From the NCBI RefSeq assembly GCF_003994475.1, contig NZ_RZNY01000006.1, positions 62,001-126,000 of the forward strand: a DNA stretch of 64,000 nt. Reading direction: 5' to 3'. The notes beneath the pieces were generated by a model, which saw only the letters and a list, made by a program, of their open reading frames with translations, was not told the origin of the DNA and made no database searches. Below, piece by piece: positions 53,595 to 62,180 of this stretch (positions within the stretch are counted from its first letter, which is position 1; every line of letters begins with the position of its first letter). The DNA is from Paenibacillus anaericanus. GTDB taxonomy: Bacteria; Bacillota; Bacilli; Paenibacillales; Paenibacillaceae. Made by a program: the position numbers and the translations under genes.

Positions 53595-53631
53595 CGAAAA
53601 AGGGCTAGGACAGCATCCTAACCCTCTTTCG
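53595..53631 (-). terminator. Terminator between khpA and rimM
   Basis: AGGGTTAGGA and TCCTAGCCCT on the minus strand form a 10-bp stem with one G-U pair and a 5-nt loop (53601-53625). TTTTCG follows. It separates the ffh-rpsP-khpA unit from rimM-trmD. A TATAAT (53510-53515 region) lacking a good -35 follows and may serve rimM. Confidence 0.75.
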
Positions 53632-53638
53632 TATATCA

Positions 53639-53869
53639 TTAAGACATGATGTCCACGGTAACCCGTTTGTCCATCTTTACGGCTGCCGATGCCACAACCG
53701 TGCGGAGCGCCTTGGCGATTCTTCCCTGCTTGCCAATCACTTTACCCACATCATCAGGATGAACGGTCAGTTCATATACAATCAGGTGTTCTTTCTCCAC
53801 TACTTCCACACGGACATCGTCCGGATGATCAACAAGAGCCTTCGCAATAACGCCGACTAATTGTTCCAT
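53639..53869 (-). CDS. khpA: KH-domain RNA-binding protein KhpA (YlqC)
   Basis: A small KH-domain protein, 76 aa, that binds RNA and partners KhpB in control of cell elongation in Gram-positive bacteria. The KH motif is visible as LTVHPDDVGKVIGKQGRIAK followed by ALRTVVASAAVKMDKRVTVDI. GGAGGG precedes the ATG. It lies between rpsP and rimM as in B. subtilis. Confidence 0.94.
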   Translation of the reverse strand: MEQLVGVIAKALVDHPDDVRVEVVEKEHLIVYELTVHPDDVGKVIGKQGRIAKALRTVVASAAVKMDKRVTVDIMS

Positions 53870-53891
53870 AAGAGACCCTCCGAATCAGCAA

Positions 53892-54164
53892 TTATTTTTG
53901 CTGTCTAAGCTCATGAAATTTCTTCATTACGCCTGCTTTGCTAAGCAAGTTGCGAACTGTATCAGATGCTTGCGCACCTTCTTGCAACCATTTCAACGCC
54001 TTCTCTTCATCGATGTTCACTACTGCCGGTTCTGCAACCGGGTTATAGTAACCAATTTCCTCGATAAAACGGCCGTCACGCGGGGAACGAGAATTCGATA
54101 CCACGATACGGTAGAAAGGAGCTTTATGAGCACCAATACGTTTCAAACGAATACGAACTGCCAC
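53892..54164 (-). CDS. rpsP: 30S ribosomal protein S16
   Basis: Ribosomal protein S16, 90 aa. It begins [21 protein letters not shown] and contains [18 protein letters not shown], both family signatures. A longer frame opens at 54182, but it covers the AAGGAGGTG ribosome site, so the GTG at 54164 is the start. It follows ffh. Confidence 0.97.
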   Translation of the reverse strand: MAVRIRLKRIGAHKAPFYRIVVSNSRSPRDGRFIEEIGYYNPVAEPAVVNIDEEKALKWLQEGAQASDTVRNLLSKAGVMKKFHELRQQK

Positions 54165-54217
54165 GAAATTCACCTCCTTCAAAGAATCAAAATTTTAATG
54201 CTATCATTTCATCCGGA

Positions 54218-55597
54218 TTAACGGAATGGAAACTTCATACCTTTGCCAGCTTTACCTTGCAATTGCTTCATCATTTTGGAGCCTTTTCCTTTAGGGCCCA
54301 TCATATCTGAGAATTGCTTCATCATCCGGCGCATTTCATCAAACTGTTTGATCAGACGATTTACATCCGCAAGTGTCGTACCGCTACCAGCAGCAATCCG
54401 CTTACGACGGCTCTGGTTGATCATGTCAGGATTTTGTTTCTCCTGTTTCGTCATAGAATGAACGATCGCCTCAACTCGGTCCATCTGTTTCTCATCAACC
54501 TTAACGTCCTTCATTTGCTTCATCTTACCCATACCAGGGATCATATCCATGATCTGATCGATCGGTCCAAGCTTCTTAACCTGAGCCATCTGCTCCAGGA
54601 AATCATCGAACGTAAATTCTGCATTACGCATCTTCCGTTCCATTTCCTTAGCTTTCTCAACGTCTATCCCCGCCTGAGCTTTCTCAATTAGGGAGAGCAT
54701 ATCGCCCATACCGAGAATTCGAGAGGCCATACGTTCAGGATGAAAAGGTTCAAGTGCATCGATCTTCTCACCAAGCGCTGCAAACTTAATCGGGCAACCG
54801 GTAACAGCTTTAACTGACAGTGCCGCACCACCGCGGGTATCACCATCTAGCTTGGTTAGGATCACACCGGTTAATTGAAGCTGCTGATTGAAGCTTTCAG
54901 CCACATTAACAGCATCTTGTCCAGTCATAGCATCTACCACAAGCAATACTTCATCAGGTTTAGTTACTTCATGAATTTGACGAAGTTCTTCCATTAACTC
55001 TTCATCAACATGCAAGCGACCTGCAGTATCGATAAGCAAGTAGTCATTACCGTGATCTTTAGCATGCTGGAGCGCCTGCCGTGCAATCTCTACCGGACTA
55101 TTGCCTTCTGGCAAAGTAAATACCGGTACATTAATCTGCTCTCCAAGCACTTGCAACTGTTTGATTGCAGCTGGACGGTAAATATCACCTGCTACAAGCA
55201 GTGGTCTGTGATTACCTTTAAGGAGTAACTTGGCTAATTTAGCCGAAGTGGTCGTCTTACCAGCACCTTGTAGACCCGCCATCAGGACTACAGTCGGTGG
55301 ACGGTTGTTCTTGGCCAACTTGGCTTGGCTACCACCCATCAGTTCGGTCAACTCTTTATTCACGATATCGATGATGACCATGCCTGGTGTGAAGCTGTCC
55401 ATTACCTCACTGCCAACGGATTTTTCTTTCACTTTGGCGATAAAATCCTTGACCACTTTAAAGTTGACGTCCGCTTCAAGCAGCGCGAGGCGTACTTCCC
55501 GCATCGCTGCATTCACATCGTCTTCCGATACTTTGCCTTTTCCACGCAATTTGCTAAATACACCTTGCAACCGGCTCGTCAATCCTTCAAATGCCAT
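54218..55597 (-). CDS. ffh: Signal recognition particle protein Ffh
   Basis: Ffh is the SRP54 GTPase that delivers nascent membrane proteins to FtsY. The 459-aa protein has the N domain (FEGLTSRLQGVFSKLRGKGK), G1 GLQGAGKTTTSAKLAKLL near residue 108, LLIDTAGRLHVD and TKLDGDTRGGAALS. The Met-rich M domain (from about 300) has GMGKMKQMKDVKVDEKQMDR and ends with the Gly/Lys/Met-rich tail. GGAGGTG precedes the ATG. It follows ylxM. Confidence 0.98.
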   Translation of the reverse strand: MAFEGLTSRLQGVFSKLRGKGKVSEDDVNAAMREVRLALLEADVNFKVVKDFIAKVKEKSVGSEVMDSFTPGMVIIDIVNKELTELMGGSQAKLAKNNRPPTVVLMAGLQGAGKTTTSAKLAKLLLKGNHRPLLVAGDIYRPAAIKQLQVLGEQINVPVFTLPEGNSPVEIARQALQHAKDHGNDYLLIDTAGRLHVDEELMEELRQIHEVTKPDEVLLVVDAMTGQDAVNVAESFNQQLQLTGVILTKLDGDTRGGAALSVKAVTGCPIKFAALGEKIDALEPFHPERMASRILGMGDMLSLIEKAQAGIDVEKAKEMERKMRNAEFTFDDFLEQMAQVKKLGPIDQIMDMIPGMGKMKQMKDVKVDEKQMDRVEAIVHSMTKQEKQNPDMINQSRRKRIAAGSGTTLADVNRLIKQFDEMRRMMKQFSDMMGPKGKGSKMMKQLQGKAGKGMKFPFR

Positions 55598-55643
55598 TTA
55601 TCCGTCACCTCCGTCTTAAAGTTAACTTCCCTAATAATTCATA

Positions 55644-55997
55644 TTATAATTGCTCCGCCTGACGGAGCAGGTTCTTTATTGTTTCTTTATGTAAATGTGA
55701 CATTTCGGTATTATTCAACAGTTCTTCTAACTTAGCAAGTAATACGCACCGTTCTTCATGCTTCTGAAGTAATCCAAGCTTCTCTTCGTATACTTCAAGC
55801 ATCCCTTCAGCACGTTTGATATGCTCGTAAACGGCCTGACGGCTGATTTCAAACTCTCCTGCAATTTCACCAAGCGAGAAATCATCATGAAAATAATATT
55901 TAAGGAACGTTTGCTGTTTTTCAGTCAGCAATGTCTCATAGAAATCAAACAACAGGTTGATCCGATTAGTCTTCTCAAGCTTATTCTCTTGACTCAT
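55644..55997 (-). CDS. ylxM: YlxM helix-turn-helix SRP-associated protein
   Basis: YlxM is a small helix-turn-helix protein coded next to ffh; it binds SRP RNA and modulates Ffh in streptococci. The 117-aa protein shows [19 protein letters not shown], then [20 protein letters not shown], the DNA/RNA-binding helix, followed by a coiled helix. I use the ATG at 55997 with GGAGGGAG upstream; a longer frame to 56042 is unlikely. A strong promoter precedes it. Confidence 0.94.
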   Translation of the reverse strand: MSQENKLEKTNRINLLFDFYETLLTEKQQTFLKYYFHDDFSLGEIAGEFEISRQAVYEHIKRAEGMLEVYEEKLGLLQKHEERCVLLAKLEELLNNTEMSHLHKETIKNLLRQAEQL

Positions 55998-56050
55998 ATG
56001 GGCACTCCCTCCGTCAAGGAAAAACACTTTACAGCGTACCAACGACCCTT

Positions 56051-56080
56051 ATCATAACCTATAGAAAAGTAGGATGTCAA
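56051..56080 (-). promoter_or_regulatory. Sigma-A promoter of ylxM-ffh
   Basis: A perfect TTGACA (56075-56080), an 18-nt spacer and TATGAT (56051-56056) on the minus strand. Transcription should start near 56044 and cover ylxM, ffh, rpsP and khpA up to the terminator at 53595-53631. Confidence 0.75.
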
Positions 56081-56123
56081 GTGAAATCCCTTAACATCCT
56101 TTTAACCTCAAGAATTTTGTTTA

Positions 56124-56768
56124 TTAGCTCGGCAACAGATACAGTATTATCGCAAAGAAATGAGTAATACTCGCCGCTAACACGAACAAATGCCACACCG
56201 CATGGTGGTATGGGAAGGCTCGCCAAACATAGAATACGGTACCCAATGAATATAGAATACCTCCCGTGATTAGCAATACAATTCCCTCAAAAGGTACCGA
56301 CGCCGTTAACGGTCCCCATGCAATCACAATCAACCACCCCATAATGAGATAAAAGATTGTCGACATGAACAAGAACTTTTTAACGAAGAATGCTTTGAAC
56401 AACACTCCAAAGATAGCAATCCCCCAAACAACTCCAAAGAGACTCCATCCTAGCGTTCCTCGAACAGCAACCAGCATAAAAGGTGTATATGTCCCAGCAA
56501 TAAAAATATAAATGGAGGAATGATCGAAAAATTCAAACAAATCCTTCACTTTACCTTCCTTAAAGCTGTGAACCAATGTAGAGCTTGCATACAGTAGCAA
56601 CATGCTGACTCCATAAATTGTAAAAGTAACAACATGCCACGCTGTTCCTTTGAGGCTGGAGAATACAATCAGCAGCACGAGACCTGCCAAACTAAGCACT
56701 GCACCAATTCCATGAGTAATTGCATTAGCAACTTCCTCCCTACGTGGATAAGTATGTGTATTGGCCAT
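56124..56768 (-). CDS. Hemolysin III family (TrhA/YqfA-like) membrane protein
   Basis: A 214-aa membrane protein of the PAQR/hemolysin III family with about seven transmembrane helices. Family motifs are AITHGIGAVLSLAGLVLLI near the start, DHSSIYIFIAGTYTPFML in the middle, and the metal-binding-type histidines in FPYHHAVWHLFVLAASITHF near the end. The haemolysin name is historic; a role in membrane homeostasis is more likely. It is inserted between ftsY and ylxM, which are neighbours in B. subtilis, and is 36 nt from ftsY, so it probably shares its transcript. GGAGGTG precedes the ATG. Confidence 0.9.
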   Translation of the reverse strand: MANTHTYPRREEVANAITHGIGAVLSLAGLVLLIVFSSLKGTAWHVVTFTIYGVSMLLLYASSTLVHSFKEGKVKDLFEFFDHSSIYIFIAGTYTPFMLVAVRGTLGWSLFGVVWGIAIFGVLFKAFFVKKFLFMSTIFYLIMGWLIVIAWGPLTASVPFEGIVLLITGGILYSLGTVFYVWRAFPYHHAVWHLFVLAASITHFFAIILYLLPS

Positions 56769-56804
56769 GCTATCACCTCCTAATTAGTGAAGAGAAGAAG
56801 AGAA

Positions 56805-57800
56805 TTATTCCTCTTCCGCTACCTCATTGTCTCGAATCAGACCAGCAAACAGTCCATGGACGAATTGTTCTGAATCAAATGGTTGCAAATCATCCATCTT
56901 TTCACCAAGTCCAACAAATTTAACGGGTAGGCTTAGTTCCTGACGGATTGCGATGACAATACCACCCTTGGCCGTACCATCCAATTTGGTTAGAACCAGA
57001 CCTGTCACACCGCTCTTTTCGCCAAACATTTTGGCCTGACTTAGTGCATTTTGCCCAGTAGTAGCATCAAGTACCATCAATACTTCGTGAGGAGCACCGG
57101 GAATTTCCCGCTGAATAACACGGTATATCTTGTTCAGTTCTTCCATAAGGTTCGACTTGTTCTGTAACCGGCCAGCCGTATCACATAACAGAATGTCTGC
57201 ACCCCGCTGTTTGGCTGCCTGTACGGCATCAAACATAACTGCCGCTGGGTCAGATCCCGACTGTTGCTTAATGACATCAACGCCAACTCGCTTACCCCAT
57301 ACTTCAAGTTGCTCAATCGCACCGGCACGGAACGTATCTCCAGCTGCCATAATAACTTTCTTACCTTGTTGTTTATAGAAATGAGCAAGTTTACCAATCG
57401 TTGTCGTTTTCCCGACTCCATTCACGCCGACGAATAGAATCACGGTAATACCGTCCGGATTCAGATTCAGTTCTCTGTCTTCGTCGCCACGTAGCAATTC
57501 TGTCAGTTTCTCAGAAAGAATCGGTTGTAACGCCGCTGCATCCTCAATTCGCTGACGTTTCACTTCTACACGCAAATCATCAATTAGCTTGAGTACAGTG
57601 TTTACACCGACATCAGCTCCGATTAAGATCTCTTCCAACTCTTCAAAAAATTCCTCGTCTATTTTTTTGTGGCGACTAATTAGATCCGTAACTTTTTCGA
57701 CAAACCCTTTACGACTTTTTTCTAATCCATCTTTAAATTGTTTAGTGACTGACTCGGTTTTTGCTGCGATACTTTCTTTCAGTTTCTTGAAGAAACTCAT
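56805..57800 (-). CDS. ftsY: Signal recognition particle receptor FtsY
   Basis: FtsY is the membrane-associated receptor of SRP. The 331-aa protein has a short charged N-terminal region with Lys/Glu (FFKKLKESIAAKTESVTKQF), the N domain, and the G domain with GVNGVGKTTTIGKLAHFY, LCDTAGRLQNKSNLMEEL and LTKLDGTAKGGIVIAI. It lacks the long acidic A domain of E. coli. GGAGGA precedes the ATG. A hairpin array lies upstream. Confidence 0.97.
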   Translation of the reverse strand: MSFFKKLKESIAAKTESVTKQFKDGLEKSRKGFVEKVTDLISRHKKIDEEFFEELEEILIGADVGVNTVLKLIDDLRVEVKRQRIEDAAALQPILSEKLTELLRGDEDRELNLNPDGITVILFVGVNGVGKTTTIGKLAHFYKQQGKKVIMAAGDTFRAGAIEQLEVWGKRVGVDVIKQQSGSDPAAVMFDAVQAAKQRGADILLCDTAGRLQNKSNLMEELNKIYRVIQREIPGAPHEVLMVLDATTGQNALSQAKMFGEKSGVTGLVLTKLDGTAKGGIVIAIRQELSLPVKFVGLGEKMDDLQPFDSEQFVHGLFAGLIRDNEVAEEE

Positions 57801-57835
57801 GGTTTTCCTCCTTCGATTTTCCCATCCCTCCCAAA

Positions 57836-58275
57836 CCCTCCCTTATCGTAAGGGAGGGCCCCAAGGGCCTGCTGTCCTCTGGACTCCCGCTTTTAATGAA
57901 TGTGGGAGGGAGAGAGGCGCTCCTGCACGCTGTCCCCTTTGGGGATGCGCTTTATGTTGGTACGAGGTACGCTTTTCCCCCTTCGGGTACGTCTTACTTT
58001 TGGCGCCCCCGTGTTACCAGGTAAACATGTTGGATAATCCTGCTGCTTTCGGCGCTCCCTTGACGAACGGCTCTCTGCTATGAGTCGCTTGTCGCCCTTC
58101 GGGCACGCTTTACTACTGTGCTCCCGCAAGGGCAAGTGCTACATTGCTACTTCGTGCAATGTGTCGCTGTTCCCTCTGGGGGAACGCTTGAAGTTCTTAG
58201 AGCTTTTAGGGCAATCATAGCTATTTCGTGCAATGTAGCGCTGTCCCCTTCGGGGATACGCTTCAAGATACAACA
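57836..58275. repeat. Array of short GC-rich hairpin repeats between ftsY and smc
   Basis: This 617-nt gap (57801-58417) codes for nothing convincing. It contains a perfect 10-bp hairpin CCCTCCCTTA-TCG-TAAGGGAGGG (57836-57858) and at least five copies of a unit with a small stem and TTC-type loop: 57933-57945, 57979-57987, 58094-58104, 58169-58185 and 58244-58256. Typical is TCCCC-TTC-GGGGA, preceded by GCTGT or similar and followed by ACGCTT. The last two units belong to a direct repeat of about 57 nt that begins with a TTCGTGCAATGT segment (58141-58197 and 58214-58270). The remaining 140 nt to smc are AT-rich. Confidence 0.75.
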
Positions 58276-58417
58276 CGATCGTTAAGGCAATGTAGTTAAC
58301 AACAATGCATGTAAGTAACTGCATAATATAATACAGCTACTCACATGCACATATGAATTTACTAAGTATGCGATATGCTGAGTCTATGTTGTATTAATTA
58401 TGACAGACTCGAACGGG

Positions 58418-61400
58418 TCAAGCAATTTCCACGGTTTCTTCGTCTTCCAATCTGACAGAGACGAGTTTGGAGACTCCGCCCTCTTCCATGGTGACTCCGT
58501 AGAGAACGTCAGCTTCTTCCATCGTTCCTTTACGGTGAGTCACGACGATGAACTGGGTCTGCTCCGAGAATTCACGTAGGTACTGTGCGAAACGGATTAC
58601 GTTCGCTTCATCAAGTGCTGCTTCAACTTCGTCAAGCACACAGAACGGAACGGGCTTAACTTGTAGGATAGCGAATAGCAATGCCATAGCGGTTAAAGCA
58701 CGTTCTCCACCAGAAAGGAGCTGCAAGTTTTGCTGCTTCTTACCTGGAGGTTGGGCTACGATGTCAATCCCTGTCTCTAGCAGATTTTCCTGATCGAGCA
58801 GGATGAGATCTGCACTCCCACCACCAAATAGCTTCGAAAATACGATACCGAACTCACGGCGAATGGCATCAAAGGTCACTTTGAATCGTTTGGACATTTC
58901 CTCATCCATTTCACGAATCACTTGATACAATGTCGTCTTCGCTTCGATCAGGTCATCCTTCTGCTCGTTGAGGAATTCATACCGTTCAGATACACGTGCA
59001 TACTCCTCTATAGCTCCCAGATTGACATCCCCAAGCGATGTGATACTTCGCTTCAATTCCTTCACGTCGGCCTGTACTTGTGGGATATCATCTGGTACCG
59101 CATAACGCTGTTTCGCTAATTCAAAGCTCAGTTCATATTCCTCGCTGAGCTTACGCAGGATGTTATCGAGTTCCACATCCAGACGATTCGCTTGAATTTC
59201 GATTTGACGCAGCTTATCTTCCACAGCTTTTAATTCAAGCCGCTGCTCTTTGGTTTCACTTTCGCCATCTTCTAGCTTCTTAACCAGCACAATCCGAGAA
59301 GCACGCTCCATCTCGAGTTTCTCACTTGTCCGGTTTTTCTTTAGCTTAAGATCGTTCATATCTTCGCGTTGCTTAACGGTCTCAAGCTCATTATGCTTCA
59401 AATCAGCTTCGATGGATTGCAAAATTTTCTGATTCTGCTCCAACTCACCTTGTTGAATACCACAATCTTCTTCAGAACGACGTAATTGGTCACGAAGAGA
59501 GAAACATTCTTGTTCTAGCTTGCCCTCACGGACCTTGAGTCCGGTCAATAGATCTTGAAGTTCTTCCTTGGCTGACTCATTCGCTTTGCGAGCAAATTCG
59601 GCCGCATGAATCGATTGATGGATCGCTTGTTCTTCTTTCTCCAGTTCCACCTGTTTGGCAGCAGCTGCTACCTTTGCTTTCTCGAGCTCTTCTAATTCTT
59701 TAAGGTAATGACCCTTTTCTTGACCATAAAGTTCAAATTGCTCCGAGACATGTCTCCATTCATGCTCCACTTGCTTCAGTTCGCTCGCCACCGTCTGTTC
59801 TTCCGACCGCTTAAGGTCACCGGCTGTACGCAAGTTTTCTAGTTCGCCTTCGGAACGCTCCATTTGCTCGCGCACATCAATCAAGCTCTTGCGCAACTTA
59901 CCTAACATATCGTCACTCTCAGCAATATCCGTCGCAAGTTGATCCAACTGACGTTTGCGCCCTAGCAAATTACTGTTCTTGCGATGCTGACTGCCTCCCG
60001 TCATGGAACCGCCTGCGTTAACGACATCCCCCTCTAACGTAACGATTCGGAATCGATACTGACAACGCGCAGCCATTTTGTTCGCACATTCCAGATCGCT
60101 AGCAAATACTACATTACCTAGCAAACTGCCTACAATATCAGCGTAACGAGCATCGTAATTAACCAATTCAGCCCCAATACCTACAAAGCCCTCTGCATCC
60201 TCCATGAGCTTCTTATCTGAAGCAGATATTTGCCGTGGCCGGATAACATCAAGTGGTAGGAAAGTAGCCCGACCCAATTGGCGCTGCTTCAGAAATGCAA
60301 TGGCTTGCCGAGAGACCGTCTCATTCTCCATTACGATATGTTGCATTGCTGCACCAAGAGCAGTCTCTACTGCTAATTCTAATTTCTCCGGTACACGAAT
60401 TAACTCGGCCACAGCTCCATGAACACCACTAAGAGCCGATTTACGCGAAGCTTTCAAAACTTCTTTGACACCAAGTACAAAACCGTCAAAGTCATCTTCC
60501 ATTTCCTTCATCGTATCACGACGAGATACTAGACCTTCACGCTTCTGCTCCCATTTACGAATTCCATTCTGATTATCTTCTGTAAGCTTCTGTAGCGACT
60601 GGTAACGTTCACTTTCTGATATATATTTACCACGAAGACTAGCAATTTCTTTACTGAGTACTTCGAGAACTTGCTCCAGTTCGCTTTTCTTTCCTTTTAA
60701 GCGCTCGAGTTCATCTCGCCATTTGGTGCCTTCTTCTTCCGAACGCGACATCCGGCGTAGAACGCCTTCCTTTTGCTGCTCGGTATAGTGGATCTCATTG
60801 CGGGCTTGTGCCATTTGATTCATAACTTCAAGTAATTGGCCTTTGAGAGCTTCTTCTTGCGCCTGGCTAATGCCTCCCGTTACTCCGAGAAGCTTTGCTT
60901 CCTCTGCTGAAAGCTCAGTCTGCAGTTCCTTCAACCGTTTCTCTGCTTCAGCAAATTTCTCGGCCAGCACATTCAATTCTTCATCACGCTGAGTATAACG
61001 CTCTTCACTCACAGATAAGGACTTCTGTAGTTGATCCCGGTTCTGAGTTAAGTTCTTGGCACGCTCTTTCAGTACCTCTCCATAACCTTCACTTTTCTCG
61101 AAACTCTCACTATATTCTAGCAATTGTCCTTGTAAAATCTCGATTTGATCTTCCAATTGACGCAATGCCAGCCGGTCACTCTCTAGCTTAGCATCATGTG
61201 CAGATACCACCGTAGACAATGCTAGCTGCTCTTCCTGTAACGTGGCCAACACGCCATTTGCTTCGCTCCAGGATTCGTGAATCTGCTCGATCTGATACAC
61301 ATATAGGGAAATTTCCTTATTCTTCAACTGCTCACGTAAATCTTTGTACCGCAATGCTTTCTCTGATTGTTCCTTGAGTGGATTAATTTGGTCTTCCAAC

Positions 61401-61990
61401 TCACTGACAAGATCATGAATACGCAGCAAATTCGTTTCCGTTTCGTCTAATTTGCGGCGAGCATCCCGTTTGCGGCTCTTATATTTCACAATACCTGAAG
61501 CTTCCTCAAAAATACCCCGCCGATCTTCGGACCGCGTACTAAGAATCTCTTCAATTCGGCCTTGTCCGATAATCGAGTAGGCTTCTTTGCCGATACCCGT
61601 ATCCATAAAAAGTTCGGTAATATCCTTAAGTCGACAGGATTGTTTATTGATCAAATATTCACTGTCACCACTGCGATGAACCCGTCTGGTCACCGTTACT
61701 TCATTAAAATCTAGCGGCAACACATGATCGGTATTATCAAGAGTAAGAGAGACCTCCCCATAATTCACCGCTTTACGAGCATCACTGCCCGCAAAAATAA
61801 TGTCTTCCATTTTCCCGCCGCGTAGTGATTTCGCACTTTGTTCCCCAAGAACCCAGCGGATACCATCGGAAATGTTACTCTTACCACTACCATTGGGGCC
61901 AACTACGGCGGTTATACCGCGTACGAATTCCATTTCCGTCTTGTCGGCAAAAGATTTAAAACCTGATAGCTCAATCCGTTTCAAAAACAT
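58418..61990 (-). CDS. smc: Chromosome segregation ATPase SMC
   Basis: SMC organises and segregates chromosomes with ScpA and ScpB. The 1190-aa protein has the N-terminal FLKRIELSGFKSFADKTEME with Walker A GPNGSGKSNISDGI, two long coiled coils (about 170-500 and 680-1020) and the hinge between them (VHGAVAELIRVPEKLE, then GGSMTGGS). The C-terminal signature LSGGERALTAMALLFAIL is followed by Walker B FCVLDEVEAALDEANV. The ATG follows AGAGGTGATC. In B. subtilis it lies between rnc and ftsY; here a plus-strand gene separates it from rnc. Confidence 0.98.
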   Translation of the reverse strand: MFLKRIELSGFKSFADKTEMEFVRGITAVVGPNGSGKSNISDGIRWVLGEQSAKSLRGGKMEDIIFAGSDARKAVNYGEVSLTLDNTDHVLPLDFNEVTVTRRVHRSGDSEYLINKQSCRLKDITELFMDTGIGKEAYSIIGQGRIEEILSTRSEDRRGIFEEASGIVKYKSRKRDARRKLDETETNLLRIHDLVSELEDQINPLKEQSEKALRYKDLREQLKNKEISLYVYQIEQIHESWSEANGVLATLQEEQLALSTVVSAHDAKLESDRLALRQLEDQIEILQGQLLEYSESFEKSEGYGEVLKERAKNLTQNRDQLQKSLSVSEERYTQRDEELNVLAEKFAEAEKRLKELQTELSAEEAKLLGVTGGISQAQEEALKGQLLEVMNQMAQARNEIHYTEQQKEGVLRRMSRSEEEGTKWRDELERLKGKKSELEQVLEVLSKEIASLRGKYISESERYQSLQKLTEDNQNGIRKWEQKREGLVSRRDTMKEMEDDFDGFVLGVKEVLKASRKSALSGVHGAVAELIRVPEKLELAVETALGAAMQHIVMENETVSRQAIAFLKQRQLGRATFLPLDVIRPRQISASDKKLMEDAEGFVGIGAELVNYDARYADIVGSLLGNVVFASDLECANKMAARCQYRFRIVTLEGDVVNAGGSMTGGSQHRKNSNLLGRKRQLDQLATDIAESDDMLGKLRKSLIDVREQMERSEGELENLRTAGDLKRSEEQTVASELKQVEHEWRHVSEQFELYGQEKGHYLKELEELEKAKVAAAAKQVELEKEEQAIHQSIHAAEFARKANESAKEELQDLLTGLKVREGKLEQECFSLRDQLRRSEEDCGIQQGELEQNQKILQSIEADLKHNELETVKQREDMNDLKLKKNRTSEKLEMERASRIVLVKKLEDGESETKEQRLELKAVEDKLRQIEIQANRLDVELDNILRKLSEEYELSFELAKQRYAVPDDIPQVQADVKELKRSITSLGDVNLGAIEEYARVSERYEFLNEQKDDLIEAKTTLYQVIREMDEEMSKRFKVTFDAIRREFGIVFSKLFGGGSADLILLDQENLLETGIDIVAQPPGKKQQNLQLLSGGERALTAMALLFAILQVKPVPFCVLDEVEAALDEANVIRFAQYLREFSEQTQFIVVTHRKGTMEEADVLYGVTMEEGGVSKLVSVRLEDEETVEIA

Positions 61991-62017
61991 ACGTTCACGA
62001 TCACCTCTAAAGACTAT

Positions 62018-62046
62018 TGTAACATACTAAAAGCACTATGGAACAT
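62018..62046 (-). promoter_or_regulatory. Possible smc promoter (extended -10)
   Basis: An extended -10 element TGTTACAAT (TACAAT at 62018-62023) lies 28 nt before smc on the minus strand. The -35 is poor. Since a divergent gene lies upstream, smc needs its own promoter, which supports this one. Confidence 0.45.
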
Positions 62047-62180
62047 GCTAAGAAATCACCTATACCTTACTTTTTCTACTCTATCACCCTTGAAAACTAT
62101 CTTCGGGTTTGCTAGTGTGGTAAACAACAAACTTGTAAGCCCTCCCACACTATTTTTTACATCAAAAGGAGCCCATGATA

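Noticed and set aside
57893..58324. Two minus-strand open frames (80 and 61 codons) over the hairpin array
   Set aside because: They are translations of the repeats (recurring RIPKGDS- and YPRRGQR-like peptides), have no ribosome binding sites and no protein family; the DNA-level hairpin pattern explains the sequence better.
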